Source of the DNA: Haplomitrium mnioides
Lineage: Eukaryota; Marchantiophyta; Haplomitriopsida; Calobryales
Direction: 5' to 3'
DNA: 63,925 nucleotides
Assembly: GCA_049999725.1 (NCBI GenBank)
Contig: JBNGIS010035189.1
Location: 1 to 63,925, forward strand
In this document: positions 1 to 8,895 of the stretch, one piece after another
Layout of the letters: the number at the start of each line of letters is the position of its first letter
Numbering within the stretch: position 1 is the first letter of the stretch
The notes under the pieces: model-generated
Told to the model about the DNA's origin: nothing
What the model saw: the letters and a program-made list of their open reading frames with translations, nothing else
The model's database searches: none
Program-made: the position numbers and the translations under genes

Positions 1-532
1 GATGTGGATGAAGAAAGTTCTACAATCGTCTGAAATCTCTTTGTTGAGCCTTTTCTTTCAGACATTTTGAAATACTCAAAAGAAAGATTCAACTTCGACT
101 GCTTGATGGGTAACAAAGATCTTTTGCTGGATGAAGATTGTTTCTTTATATCTCTGCAAGCGTTGAGTTCTCTCTTTGATCCTTTGCGCGTAAATTGTTG
201 AGTCCCTAATCCTATGCATGCATGGAGTTCACCTTCTCGACCTTTTTGAGCAAAGCTATCTAATTCAACAAAAGTCATCTTTTTCCCCAATATACTTGCC
301 ATCACACTTGACACTTTTGTTACTCCATCGCTTAACTCCCAAAAATTGGCATTTGATTGAATCTCAAACTACTTATGAAAAGTAACACTCTTTTGTGAAG
401 ATGAATCTTGAAGTTCTAATCTCTTCTTGCCTTGAAAAACTCTAGCCATTGAAAAAACTTACTAAAACTAAGTTACTTCAAGGAACTATTTTAACAAATA
501 TCATGAAGAAAATGAAAAAAAAAAGGAAATTG
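1..532. other. Upstream non-coding region with degenerate repeat units
   Basis: AT-rich sequence without a credible reading frame. Around 180-245 there are degenerate units with CATGCATG- and GCGCG-like cores next to GAGTTC/GAGTCC, resembling the palindromic-core repeats found further on. The stretch just before the first exon is A-rich and may be promoter; nothing else was recognised. Confidence 0.4.
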
Positions 533-554
533 GAAAGATGAAAATAAGCAATGC

Positions 555-563
555 TTTATATAC
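555..563 (+). promoter_or_regulatory. Possible TATA box of the ParB-methyltransferase relic
   Basis: TTTATATAC lies about 170 bp before the first ATG of the relic gene, just before an assembly gap. Its position suits a promoter, but the sequence is AT-rich throughout and no transcript data are available. Confidence 0.25.
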
Positions 564-580
564 TAACTTTTTTTTTGCAC

Positions 581-680
581 NNNNNNNNNNNNNNNNNNNN
601 NNNNNNNNNNNNNNNNNNNNNNNNNNNNNNNNNNNNNNNNNNNNNNNNNNNNNNNNNNNNNNNNNNNNNNNNNNNNNNNN
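581..680. other. Assembly gap, 100 N
   Basis: A run of exactly 100 N, probably a gap of unknown size, in the presumed 5' untranslated region of the relic gene. Confidence 0.95.
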
Positions 681-732
681 TTGTTTAATACATTTTTCAC
701 CTCCAAAAAGATCTATTTTTTCTATCTGGAAA

Positions 733-1092
733 ATGGCCTCTCAAGGGAATGTTTCCCACCTTGCTAAACCGAAGCCATATAGGTATTCAGATGTTATCAA
801 GGCCTTAGAGCCTGCAAGGCTGGAGTGGAAATGGCTCATAAACTACTATTCTTTGAGAGACTCAGATCACCATCTTTACCTTTTTGCAGATGAAGGTGAA
901 AAATTCAATTTGGGTCTACTGATCCAAATTACAATGATCCAGGAGGGAAAGAAAGCCAACATCGGGTTGCTTGTATAGACCCAAGATTCAATTATACTTT
1001 ATTCTGCAAATCGCAAGCGATTTGATTTTTTGGAGTACAAAGAGAGAGATGTATTTGCTGCGAATCTTCAAGCGTCAAGGGAAGATGGAAAG
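733..1092 (+). pseudogene. Relic exon A (N-terminal region)
   Basis: Begins at the ATG of MASQGN and reads 120 codons to a good 5' splice site (AAG then GTGAGT) at 1093. The frame is broken only by a TAG at 976-978, between Val and Thr. The peptide is charged and mixed alpha/beta in look, with no family recognised. It joins exon B in phase 0 without disturbing the frame, which supports the splice prediction. Confidence 0.6.
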
Positions 1093-1515
1093 GTGAGTTC
1101 CGAAATCTATTTTCTTATTTCTATTTCCTTACTTAGTTGTAACTTCTAGGATTTCCATGAGCGTAGGGACTCTCAAGTCCATGTGCGCATGGACTCTGAA
1201 GTCCATGCACACATTGACTTGAGAGTCCTTTTGCGTAGGGACTCTGAAGTCCATATGCGCATGGACTCTCAAGTCCATTCGCGCATGGACTTCAGAGTCC
1301 ATACACGCATGGACTTTAGAGTCCTTGCGCGCCATGTAGTCACAAGTCCTTGCGCACAAGGACTCCCAAATCCATGCGCGCACGGACTCTCAGATCTATG
1401 TGCGCATGGACTTCTTTGTTTAATGCACGTTTGTATTTTTTTAAAGTCCTTGCGCTTTTTGAATGTCATCCAACATTTTTACTAATGCCAAATTGTTTTC
1501 TATCTTTATTTTTAG
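1093..1515 (+). other. Intron A of the relic gene, filled by a 24-bp array
   Basis: Bounded by GTGAGT and by a pyrimidine-rich tract ending TTTTTAG. Its 423 nt are dominated by tandem 24-bp repeats. Removing it joins two blocks in the same phase. Confidence 0.6.
1150..1414. repeat. 24-bp tandem array 1 with palindromic core
   Basis: About ten units with an almost strict 24-nt period (units start at 1168, 1192, 1216, 1240, 1264, 1288, 1312, 1337, 1361 and 1385) plus partial flanking units. The consensus core is the perfect palindrome AGTCCATGCGCGCATGGACT, with GAC linking units. Because 24 is divisible by three and the unit lacks stops, repeats such as MDSEVHAH appear as open frames on both strands; these are not genes. 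Confidence 0.9.
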
Positions 1516-2600
1516 TTCACTAAGTATTTAACCGATTTTGTTGATTCTTATAATGACGCAAAGCGGATCGAGTAGGACTTCATCAAGCTCGCTATACAAA
1601 TCAAGATTTTAAAGCCCAAGCATGGCATCAATATTCAATAGCTTGTGCCACATTCAAGTGCGGCAACATTCTCGATTCACGTTATATGGACTTCTTCCCA
1701 AAAAAATAGAAAGGAGCCGGAGCCAATTGAGGCTCAAAAGAAAAAGAAACCGACACCAAAAAAGCAAAAACTTGCACTAGCACTGGTTGTTGAGGAGGAG
1801 CCAGCCCCATCAAAATCTGAAGCAAAATCTACTTCTTGTGCCCTCTCGTCTTCATCACCAAGTAGCTTGGGGCGCGACTCAGAGCAAGAGCCGGAGCAAG
1901 TTCATGCTCCAATGTAAAGAGCAAAAAGGAAATCCCATAAGGAGTTGCATACTTTTCAGGAAATAGAACAAGTGGATTCTTAGACAGTGTCTGAGGAGGA
2001 CAAAAACAAGATAAAGGAGTCTGCAATCCAGCGCTACAGAGTTCGTGAAGAGACCATCACAATTAGTCTGGAAAACTTAAATTTGCCCAAGCCTCGAATG
2101 GACAATTGGGGTCCATTCCAAAATCGAAGATTAAATGAGGATTTTGTGGAGTTTCTTGTGCAAAGAATGCTCACGAATAAGTACGCATATTCTTTTTTAT
2201 CGTGGTTGTAGACACGAAGTGTGGTTTCAAGGACAAGTCAAAGTTTGACATCAGGAACCCTGATAAGTATCGTTACGAGATTGCAAGAGGCAATCACAGT
2301 ACTGCAGCAAGGCAACTACTTATTACAAAATATGAGGCAAAGAATCTTGCTCTGAAGCTCTACAACTGTTGCATGTACATGGGCCTCACACCAACAGAGG
2401 CCCGCATTTTTGCAACTGATGGTAATTACGACCAGAGGTACAGGTTTGAGATGACCTCTACTCAAAAGGTCGAGTATTGGCATCAACAATTTGTAGAGAG
2501 TGGGATGGTTTCATCCCAAAAATTGAAAAGAGAGCTAGTGCTAGAAACCCTTGAGATAAAACCCAAATCTACACTTGAGAAGACTGTGACTTCTTAGGAC
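1516..2600 (+). pseudogene. Relic exon B: linker and ParB/sulfiredoxin-like domain
   Basis: Opens after a TTTTTAG acceptor and stays in one frame from 1516 to about 2200 apart from TAG 1573, TAG 1639, TAA 1915 and TAG 1981, then shifts frame. A Lys/Glu/Ser-rich linker (1690-1990) is followed by a ParB-like start (TISLENLNLPKP at about 2060, then an LNEDFVEFLVQRML helix). After the shift, YEIARGNHSTAA (about 2266-2310) fits the ParB/Srx GxxR-type box, here GNHS, and CMYMGLTPTEARIFA fits the following helix. These domains bind DNA or act as nucleases in prokaryotes. TAG at 2595 sits where Gln would fit. The exon end is uncertain (about 2600-2740). Confidence 0.6.
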
Positions 2601-2781
2601 AATTGGTTCCAGCTAGCATTCAAAAGTAGAGAGCTCTAGGATTTAGGAGCCTCCTTTTATTCAAGCTTCAAGAAGCTTCTAGTAACTCCTTTCTTTGGAA
2701 CTTTATTTAATTATTTGTATTTGCATTGAATATTTTGTAAATATTTGTTGTGTTTTTAAAACTTACAAACTATGCTCGCAT

Positions 2782-2973
2782 GAACTTTGATGTCTAAGTG
2801 CACTTAGACTTCGAAGTCCATGTCGACATGGACTTCAATACCCACGCGTGATTGAACTTCGATGTCTATGCGTGCATGGACTTTCAACGCGTATTGACTT
2901 TCAAGTCCATGCATGCATGGACTTTGAAGTCCAAACGCACATCGACTTTCAAGTCCATATGCGTGTGGACCCT
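2782..2973. repeat. 24-bp tandem array 2 with palindromic core
   Basis: Diverged copies of the array 1 unit: GACTTCGAAGTCCATG and GACTTTCAAGTCCATG followed by CATG/CGACATG halves, mostly at 24-nt spacing. It lies in the presumed second intron of the relic gene. The last unit is interrupted at 2974 by a solo LTR whose target duplication ACCCT comes from the unit itself. Confidence 0.8.
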
Positions 2974-3639
2974 TGTCAGCCAATGGTTTGGAGTACTAAA
3001 GTTGAATGCACGAAATCAGAAGCACCATTGGCAATATGTCCCTTTTGAAGGCCTCTCAAGAACAGCTGATTACCTCAAACAACTACTAAGAGCAGGGTGT
3101 ATGATTCCTAAGAGCGAAATAGGATCATGGCGGAAGAGGTGAGGAGAGAGCAGTGATCGCTAGCCAAGAGAGGGGCTCCATTTTCAAATTCGAAGCAGGC
3201 CAGCGAGAATCCATAGGCCTAAAGAGGATGCAAGGATCGGAGCCTAGGAAGAAGAAACAGAGCAGCCACCTATGGCGAAGCGATTGCAGGAGGAAGAAGA
3301 ACGGATCAACAACAGGGAAGTCCAAAGGCACTCCAAAGAAAGGCAGATTGCGGGGGTGTCTTGCAGCGGCCACAAATCGGGAAGCAAGGGTCAGGAGCTG
3401 ACAGAAGGAGGTGAGATCGTCACGAGGGCGAGCAAGGCTAGGGAAGAGGGACGCCTCAATCCCGCAAGCAAGAGCAAGCCTTGCAAGGGCCGATCGAACG
3501 CTCCATTCGAGTCTGGAATCCTAGCTGAAGAGGGGAGTCCCTGAAAGGTCCCACGAGATTCCACGGAAATGTGACATCTCCAGAGCCCTTCGCGGGATTC
3601 CACGGACGATATGGCGGCACCAAGAGGCCCGCGGATCTG

Positions 3640-3735
3640 CGGACAGGCGCCTCCCTAAGTGGGGAGCCTACTTAATCAAGTTCCGATCTGTCTTACGACG
3701 TGGGGACCCCGGTTAAAAGGGATCCACGAGGAACC
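3640..3735. repeat. Conserved LTR block with repeated GTGGGGA/GGTTAAAAGG
   Basis: CTAAGTGGGGAGCCTACTT is followed by GTTCCGATC and CCCCGGTTAAAAGGGATCC. The same block recurs near 22770-22830, 30105-30200, 30640-30690, 52235-52400 and 61500-61640, linking the LTR-A family with the LTRs of the 50-63 kb elements. Confidence 0.7.
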
Positions 3736-3999
3736 CAACAGGGGAGAAAGGAGGAGAGCCCGAAACAGCGACTTATCAGGGACCTGGCCGAAGGAAAATG
3801 GGAGAGTGCTGGAAGAGCGATATATCGAAGATCCGAACGGAGGAGGAGTGCGGAAGACGAATGGACGACTTAGCACAGACCCATCAAGAGGAAACATAGA
3901 GGAGAGCCAAAATGGGAACAGATCATCGATTTGATCGAATAAGAGCGAGTGAAGGCAAAAAGGCAACTTGTCAGCGAACCGATTCAAACAACACGCATC

Positions 4000-4240
4000 A
4001 ATGGCAAAGCGGTGACCCATCGCCAACCGTCCAATGGGAAGAAGGCTGAGCTAGAAGGGTGATATAGCGCCTATCCGGTGGGGAGAAACGAAGGGCACGG
4101 CAAAAAGATGATCTATCGGTGAATTGGCGAGCGAGATGAGAGCGGGCGAAAAACGAAGTTAACGCCGGTGCGATCGACGGAGGAGCTAGCGGCGCCAAAA
4201 GGGTGACTCTTTGCCGCTTTGGCAGCCAGAAAGGTGAAAG
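4000..4240. repeat. Degenerate ~45-50-bp repeats in LTR-A
   Basis: Reverse-complement copies of a unit whose hallmark is GATAAATCGC then TTTCGGCA. The clearest array is at 29815-30075, with others at 19500-19660 and 22560-22740. In this copy the units read as GCCGAAA- or GCCAAAA-like motifs next to GATTTATC-like motifs. Confidence 0.55.
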
Positions 4241-4544
4241 TTCGACGGGGTGCGGCCGGCATCCGAAAGTTTGAAAGGGGCTAATGGTCCAAAAAGGCAT
4301 ATTAGTTCTTATAGCGAGCTTTTAGAAGTGTTAACGAAGATAGCCTTGGGCGCAGGCATAGTTCTTACTCCGAAGGTACGATGAAACGGCGACAACGGTA
4401 CAATTCTTATTCGACGAGCTGGGTAAGTCCGCATGTTCTCTTTGGATGACGTGGGGAGCGCAGGGAGTCCGTAGGAGGCTTCAAAAACGTGGCGCGTTGA
4501 GGAGCCTGGTCGTGTTTCTGAGGTCAACTTCGGAAGAAGGGTCG

Positions 4545-4895
4545 GCGCAACGGTCCGTCTACCCTCTTTCGGGGCGGCGTCGGACGGCGGCCTTCGGACG
4601 ACGTGGCCCTTTGGGAAGCACGCAAGGGGTTCCGTGGGTCAACCATGGAAGGAGGTCAGCACGACGGTCCGCCTACCCCTTTGCAGGGCGGCGTCGGGCG
4701 GCGCCCTTCGGAGGATGTGGCGACTCCAGGGACTCCAAATCATTTCACGGGATAGGCGGCGCAAGGAGGAGAGTTCACCTGACCTCAGGCAATGTGTGGA
4801 TCAACTACAAAAGGAGAGGTCAACGCGACGATTAGCCTACCCCCTTGCGGGGCGGCGTCGGACGGCGATGCAGCAGACGACGTGGCGCGAGGAGA
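4545..4895. repeat. Three tandem GC-rich modules in LTR-A
   Basis: A module containing CTACCC, then GGGGCGGCGTCGGACGGCG, then CGACGTGGC recurs at about 4555, 4669 and 4838 (spacings about 114 and 169). Single copies occur in reverse at 19050-19085 and 29660-29760 within copies ii and iii, so copy i has an amplified version. Confidence 0.75.
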
Positions 4896-5309
4896 AGAAA
4901 GAAGGATCTACGGAGGAATCTGTGGAGATTCCGTGGAGTGGGTTCCGTAGGGCACTTCGGAATCGGTTTTGAAGAGCCTTTTTGAACTTGGTTTTGCAGG
5001 CATCTGCGGAATCTCTTTCTGCAAGATTCCTCGGAGCTCCTCGTTGAAGTTACTATTGATCTTGTCTTTTGCTCGACCAACTGCAAGACACGCAGCGCCT
5101 TCCCCCATTCCGTGGTAACGGGATTACCGAATAGTAAAGCCACGAGTCGTTGTCCCTTGTTCCGAGCTAACGGCCAGAACGACTATTCATCGGATCGGGC
5201 GTCGAAAGGCCAGCGCGCGAGGGGAGTATACATCGGCTACCGTCGAATTCTTCCAGGTTGATGCACGGGCAATTGTTAGAGATATAGCGATGCGAGGCAT
5301 GAGACTCGT

Positions 5310-5865
5310 GCATGGTAAGGTAAGGGCGAGGATTCAGTGAGAGCTATGTGAAGCAGAGGTACTAGCTCTAGGGGGCCAGGGGGATTTAGAGGAGGACTGG
5401 AGGGGCGCCGAGAATCGCAGAGTAGGGAGCTCTGGATGCTCGGGCGATCCAGGTGACCTCATCCTTGCCGGTGGACCAGAGCGAAGGGCTACTGATACGA
5501 TAGCTCGAAGGAATTCTTGGTCTGTCGAGAACTAAGGAGAGGCTGCCAAGTGAGGAGCTTGGAGTTGTCTCGGCGTTTCACGGGTGATTGCGGGGCGCGA
5601 CAGCGATAGCAAGAAAAGGGAATTGCGCATGGTAAGGCATGGGTGAGAATTCATTTAGGACTACATGAAGCAGAGGTACTAGCTCCAGGGGGCTAGAGGG
5701 ATTTAGAGGAGGACTGAGGGGAGACCCAAGTGACTTCATTCTTGCCAGTAGACCAAAGCGGAGGGTTACTGATACGATAGTTCAAAGGGATTCCGACCTG
5801 TCGAGAACTAAGGAGAGGCTGCCAAGTGAGGAGCTTGGAGTGTCTCAGCATTCCCTTGTGCAAGT
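5310..5865. repeat. Direct duplication (317-bp period) in LTR-A copy i
   Basis: The segment starting GCATGGTAAGG at 5310 is repeated from 5627 with moderate divergence. Both contain GAAGCAGAGGTACTAGCTC, GATACGATAG and CTGCCAAGTGAGGAGCTTGG. Copy ii has this region once, so the duplication arose in copy i or its lineage. Confidence 0.8.
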
Positions 5866-5979
5866 GCATCAGCCCAAAGTGTTTAGAGGACACTCTGGTG
5901 TATTCTTCTTCAAGTGGAGCTGAGAGGGGGGAGGGGGGGTGCGTTAGTGCCCGCGCACTGCGTAGTAAGACTCGTCGAG

Positions 5980-6079
5980 NNNNNNNNNNNNNNNNNNNNN
6001 NNNNNNNNNNNNNNNNNNNNNNNNNNNNNNNNNNNNNNNNNNNNNNNNNNNNNNNNNNNNNNNNNNNNNNNNNNNNNNN
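5980..6079. other. Assembly gap, 100 N
   Basis: The flanks on both sides are near repeats of each other (GTGCCCGCGCACTGCG before, GTGCCTGCGCACTGCG after), so the gap may hide another local duplication or be an artefact of collapsed repeats. Confidence 0.9.
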
Positions 6080-7066
6080 CTGTGCTAGTGCCTGCGCACT
6101 GCGCCAGATGATCCGTTGAGGCTCGAGGGTGGAGTGGGCTACCTACAGTTGGTAAAGCTGTCTTCCAGAGGTGGAAGTCAAAGAAACTCTCTTCCTAGCC
6201 TAAGGAAGTAAAAGCAGGGCTTCTCGCGATGGAAGTTAAAAAACTATCTGGAGAGGAGGGTGTGTGGGTTGCTGGGCTGCAGTTGTAAGGCAGCGGGACT
6301 CATAAGAGAAGTATAATTTGGTAGAAATCCAGAGGGCCTTCAAGGACTCTGGTTTCTCTTGCACATAGTGTATAAATGTGTTGTTCATATTTGTGTAGAT
6401 AGATTTCCTTTCTGCATTGTGTTGTTGAGTTGTATTAGATTAGGAGACACAAATCAGCTGAGCAGACCCTGGGAACAGCCTTGAAGGGAGAGTCCAATCC
6501 CTTGACACAAGTCTGGTAGCTTGGGGGTAAATGCTCTCTGGTCTGATTCTATTGCATAGATTAGGACTTAGTGCATTAGGATAGTTAGGATAATTTGGAC
6601 CAGTGCTGTGACCACCTTGAGAGGGGGAGTCCAAACCTCTAGTAGTGATCAACTGTGTAGGTCACCAACACTAGATTGCCCAAGCACAAATAAGGTGGCA
6701 GGGCCTAAGTCATTGGGTCTTATGAATAAAGTGGAAGAATCACACAAATCACGATTGGGTGTATTGGATGTGGACCTGAGAATGGTTGAATGTCTGACTT
6801 GAGTGTGAGAAGAAGAAGAGTGAGAAAAGCATCCCAGGCCTGTAAGGAGAGGAAGAGTCCTTAAGGTCTGAAAGTAGTAACTGGCAAGGGGCCATCTCAT
6901 AAAAGAACTTGAAAGCCCATAAACCCGTCCTCCCCTGCACTCAAAACAGGGCCTGAAAAGGTTAAGGCCTGAAATAGGAGAGCGACAACCCTTAAATGTT
7001 TTATGTTCTCTACCTTAAAATGTTTTTATCACTCTTTAATATTTTCCAAATCGATTTTTGTGCAAG

Positions 7067-7626
7067 GGGACAAAACATTTAAACGACAGCTAGCAAAAAA
7101 ACTGACAACAGCTACGAAAGGAAGGAAAAAATCTGGGGTCAAAGAAGCCCCTGAAGATCAAGACCAGCCTCCCACGTTGGTTTCTTATCCTCCTGCTTTT
7201 CTTCTCCATTGTCAAAATACTAGAGAGTGGAAAGCACGACAACAAAGTGGTGCTGCATCTCTCACAACTGAAGGAGTTGTGAGAGATGAGGAAGATGAAT
7301 TAATGTTGTATGTCAATGGTCTTAACGTGGTTTTTTATCAAGTCTACAAGGAGGCCAACGCTCGACAATTGAAGGGCATTATGAAACCTAGGTGTTTCAC
7401 TTTGGCTATTGCTGATATTTCTTACGGGTACAACCTTAAAGAATGCAAGCATAATGACTCAGAACCTTTTTCAAAAGATGACAATTTTGATATGGTATCA
7501 TCTTTTGCGACAGTAACAACTTTGGACTTTTGGTCTTTTATGATCATTCATTCTTTGCTGCAATTTGGCATTGTCGAGGATGCTCTTTCTGAAGTCTGTT
7601 GTGCAATCAACCACGACATCTCTTGA
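7067..7626 (+). pseudogene. Relic exon C: methyltransferase motif IV region
   Basis: A pyrimidine-rich stretch ending GTGCAAG near 7066 is a plausible acceptor. The frame then stays open to 7626. A Lys-rich start and a Pro-rich segment lead to a helical part and to LAIADISYGYNLKEC (about 7405-7450). This corresponds to methyltransferase motif IV, A-D-P-P-Y-G, with both prolines replaced (Ile, Ser). The following EPFSKDDNF and VTTLDFWSFMIIHS resemble the strand after motif IV in N4/N6 amino-methyltransferases. The loss of the prolines is itself evidence of decay. The exact 3' border (TGA at 7624 or a donor at 7627) is unclear. Confidence 0.6.
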
Positions 7627-7723
7627 GTTGTTCTTTTATTTTTTTTTGTTTTTGATTTCTCTGTTTTTTACTTCTCCTACATTTTGGTTGCAATGTTTGA
7701 TTTGATTGCTTTTCTTTTTGTAG

Positions 7724-8345
7724 GGACAAAAGCAATATACATCATTTTGGTGGTCCTACAATCCCACATGCCCATGAGTATTGGACTACTCGGTGGGCTA
7801 CTGGAATAAGGAAGGAAAGGGGAGCATGCGCCTCTTTAATTTGCAGCTTGCTTCTGCGATCGGACTTCCTCGGCAGATTATGCGGAGTGTTTTTAGTTGC
7901 CTTGCAATTTCAGCAAAACTTAAATATCCAGGAGATGATGCTTCTATCAATGTTTATCAGAAGCCGCAGGCTCTCTACAAATTTTTATTACCATTTATCA
8001 ACAAAGCAGGATTAGATCCTTGATCTCTGCTCTGGGTCTGGTACAGGCCTTGTTTGTGCTTTAAAGCTAATGCAAAACTGTATCGCTATGGAATATAATA
8101 GACGTTAGTCTATTTATATTCCTTAGAGGGTTTTGACGATGGCTTCCTTGCCATCCGATGTGACTAAGTCATAGATAGTTTTTGCATACCACAAGGAACT
8201 TGTTCCTCCTGGTACTGCAGGTGCTTCTGGTGACTCTATTGTAATATTGGGAACTGGAAAGTCTCGACAAGATTCTCTAGTGGCTGCAGATGCTCAATCG
8301 GTGGATTTAGATGAGACAATTCCTCTTGAAGAGGATAGAGTCTAA
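7724..8345 (+). pseudogene. Relic exon D: methyltransferase target region, motifs X and I, C-terminus
   Basis: Follows a CTTTTTGTAG acceptor. YTSFWWSYNPT and LDYSVGYWNKEG match the usual segment after motif IV. VYQKPQALYKFLLPFINKAG is a textbook motif X (KP..L). After a one-base shift near 8020, DLCSGSGTGLVCALKLMQN and AMEYN (8022-8097) match motif I, the S-adenosylmethionine-binding D..(A/S)GSGT and the acidic residue after the next strand. An acidic tail ends at TAA 8343. Stops: TGA 7775, TAG 8106, TAG 8124, TAG 8172. Motif order IV-X-I defines the beta class. Whether the target was N6-adenine or N4-cytosine cannot be told. Confidence 0.7.
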
Positions 8346-8372
8346 GGATCTATTTGAACAATTTGTATTATT

Positions 8373-8378
8373 AATAAA
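8373..8378 (+). terminator. Poly(A) signal AATAAA after the relic gene
   Basis: AATAAA lies 28 bp after the last stop codon of the relic, followed by T-rich sequence, as expected for a nuclear mRNA 3' end. Confidence 0.5.
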
Positions 8379-8577
8379 GTTTATGTTTTCCAATTTTTTA
8401 TTTACCAAAGTTTCATCTTGTTGTTCTTTCAATCTATTTCAAGTCTTTTCATCACGATTTAGTTTGGTGGGCTTAAGAATAGTTTGACTCATTTGATAGT
8501 CTAAGAATGGTTTGAAGTCAATTGCTAATCTAAGGATGATTTTGAGTCTTTGCGCATTTTTTAGTGTCATTGCGCAT

Positions 8578-8895
8578 TAAGGCTATCTAGTTCTTGTTCG
8601 GATTCCTTGCGTGCATAAGCTCTCAGGTTATTGTTCAAAGTCTCTTCACTCACAAGCCAAAGGGTTCTTATTCAATGTCTATGCTTGCATAGGCTGTAGG
8701 TTTCTTGTTTAGAATTTTGGCTTGCAATAGCTCTAGGGTTCTAGTTCAAAGTCCATGCATGCATAGCTTCATTGTTCTTGTTCAGAGTCTAAGCACACAC
8801 AGGCTTTAGGATTCTTGTTCAAAGTCTATACGTGCATAGGCTTTACGGTTCTGGTTTGGAGTCTATGCTTGCATAAGATTTGTTAGCTACGATGC
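8578..8895. repeat. ~37-bp degenerate array 3 with palindromic core
   Basis: Seven to eight units of about 36-37 bp: GTTCTTGTTCAAAGTCTATG followed by a TGCATAGGCTTTAGG-like half. The core TATGCGTGCATA is the same kind of dyad as in arrays 1 and 2, with a longer spacer. Confidence 0.75.

Larger units (their letters stand above)
2974..6987 (+). mobile_element. LTR-A copy i: solo LTR, about 4 kb
   Basis: Begins TGTCAG and ends GCGACA, flanked by a perfect 5-bp duplication ACCCT (2969-2973 and 6988-6992). It contains no gag-pol. Its sequence is the reverse complement of copies ii (16913-23556) and iii (27970-31812), and most similar to ii: both share an end with GGTGCTTC near CCAATG and the other end with AGATGGCCCCTTGCCAGTTA. 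It is GC-rich compared with its surroundings. A TATA-like GTATAAATG at about 6369 could mark the transcription start, giving plus-strand sense. Length is approximate because of the gap at 5980-6079. Open frames inside it are incidental. Confidence 0.85.
733..8345 (+). pseudogene. Decayed multi-exon gene: ParB/Srx-like domain plus beta-class DNA methyltransferase
   Basis: Four coding blocks (733-1092, 1516-about 2600, about 7067-7626, 7724-8345) read in one direction and are separated by intron-like sequence. Together they give an N-terminal charged region, a ParB/sulfiredoxin-like domain and a DNA methyltransferase with motif order IV, X, I, which is the beta class. ParB-like plus N4/N6 methylase fusions are known from bacteria and phages. 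At least nine in-frame stops (TAG at 976, 1573, 1639, 1981, 2595, 8106, 8124 and 8172; TAA at 1915), TGA at 7775 and possibly 7624, and frameshifts near 2200 and 8020 show it is dead. The catalytic DPPY is degraded to DISY. Introns and a poly(A) signal argue that it was a nuclear gene rather than contamination. A 4-kb solo LTR sits in the second intron. The domain calls are mine from motifs; the exon C borders are approximate. Confidence 0.72.

Noticed and set aside
1150-1414. CRISPR array
   Set aside because: Units are directly tandem with no unique spacers, there are no cas genes, and the setting is a plant nuclear intron.
1129-1485. Open frames with MDSEVHAH-like repeats on both strands
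   Set aside because: They arise from a 24-bp tandem repeat without stop codons, open in several frames at once.
3125-5143. Many short open frames in the GC-rich 3.1-5.1 kb region
   Set aside because: The region is a solo LTR; frames overlap on both strands, are not shared with other copies and have no domains.
733-8345. Alternative genetic code in which TAG/TAA mean Gln, suggested by many in-frame TAG codons and by NIKN in eRF1
   Set aside because: eRF1 uses only CAA/CAG for its Gln residues and ends in TGA. Copia C uses CAR for nearly all Gln with just two TAG. In-frame TGA stops and frameshifts also occur. Pseudogene decay explains the data better.
733-8345. Bacterial or phage contamination as the source of the ParB-methyltransferase sequence
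   Set aside because: Splice-like borders join exons in phase, a poly(A) signal follows, and a plant LTR is inserted in it with a target duplication.
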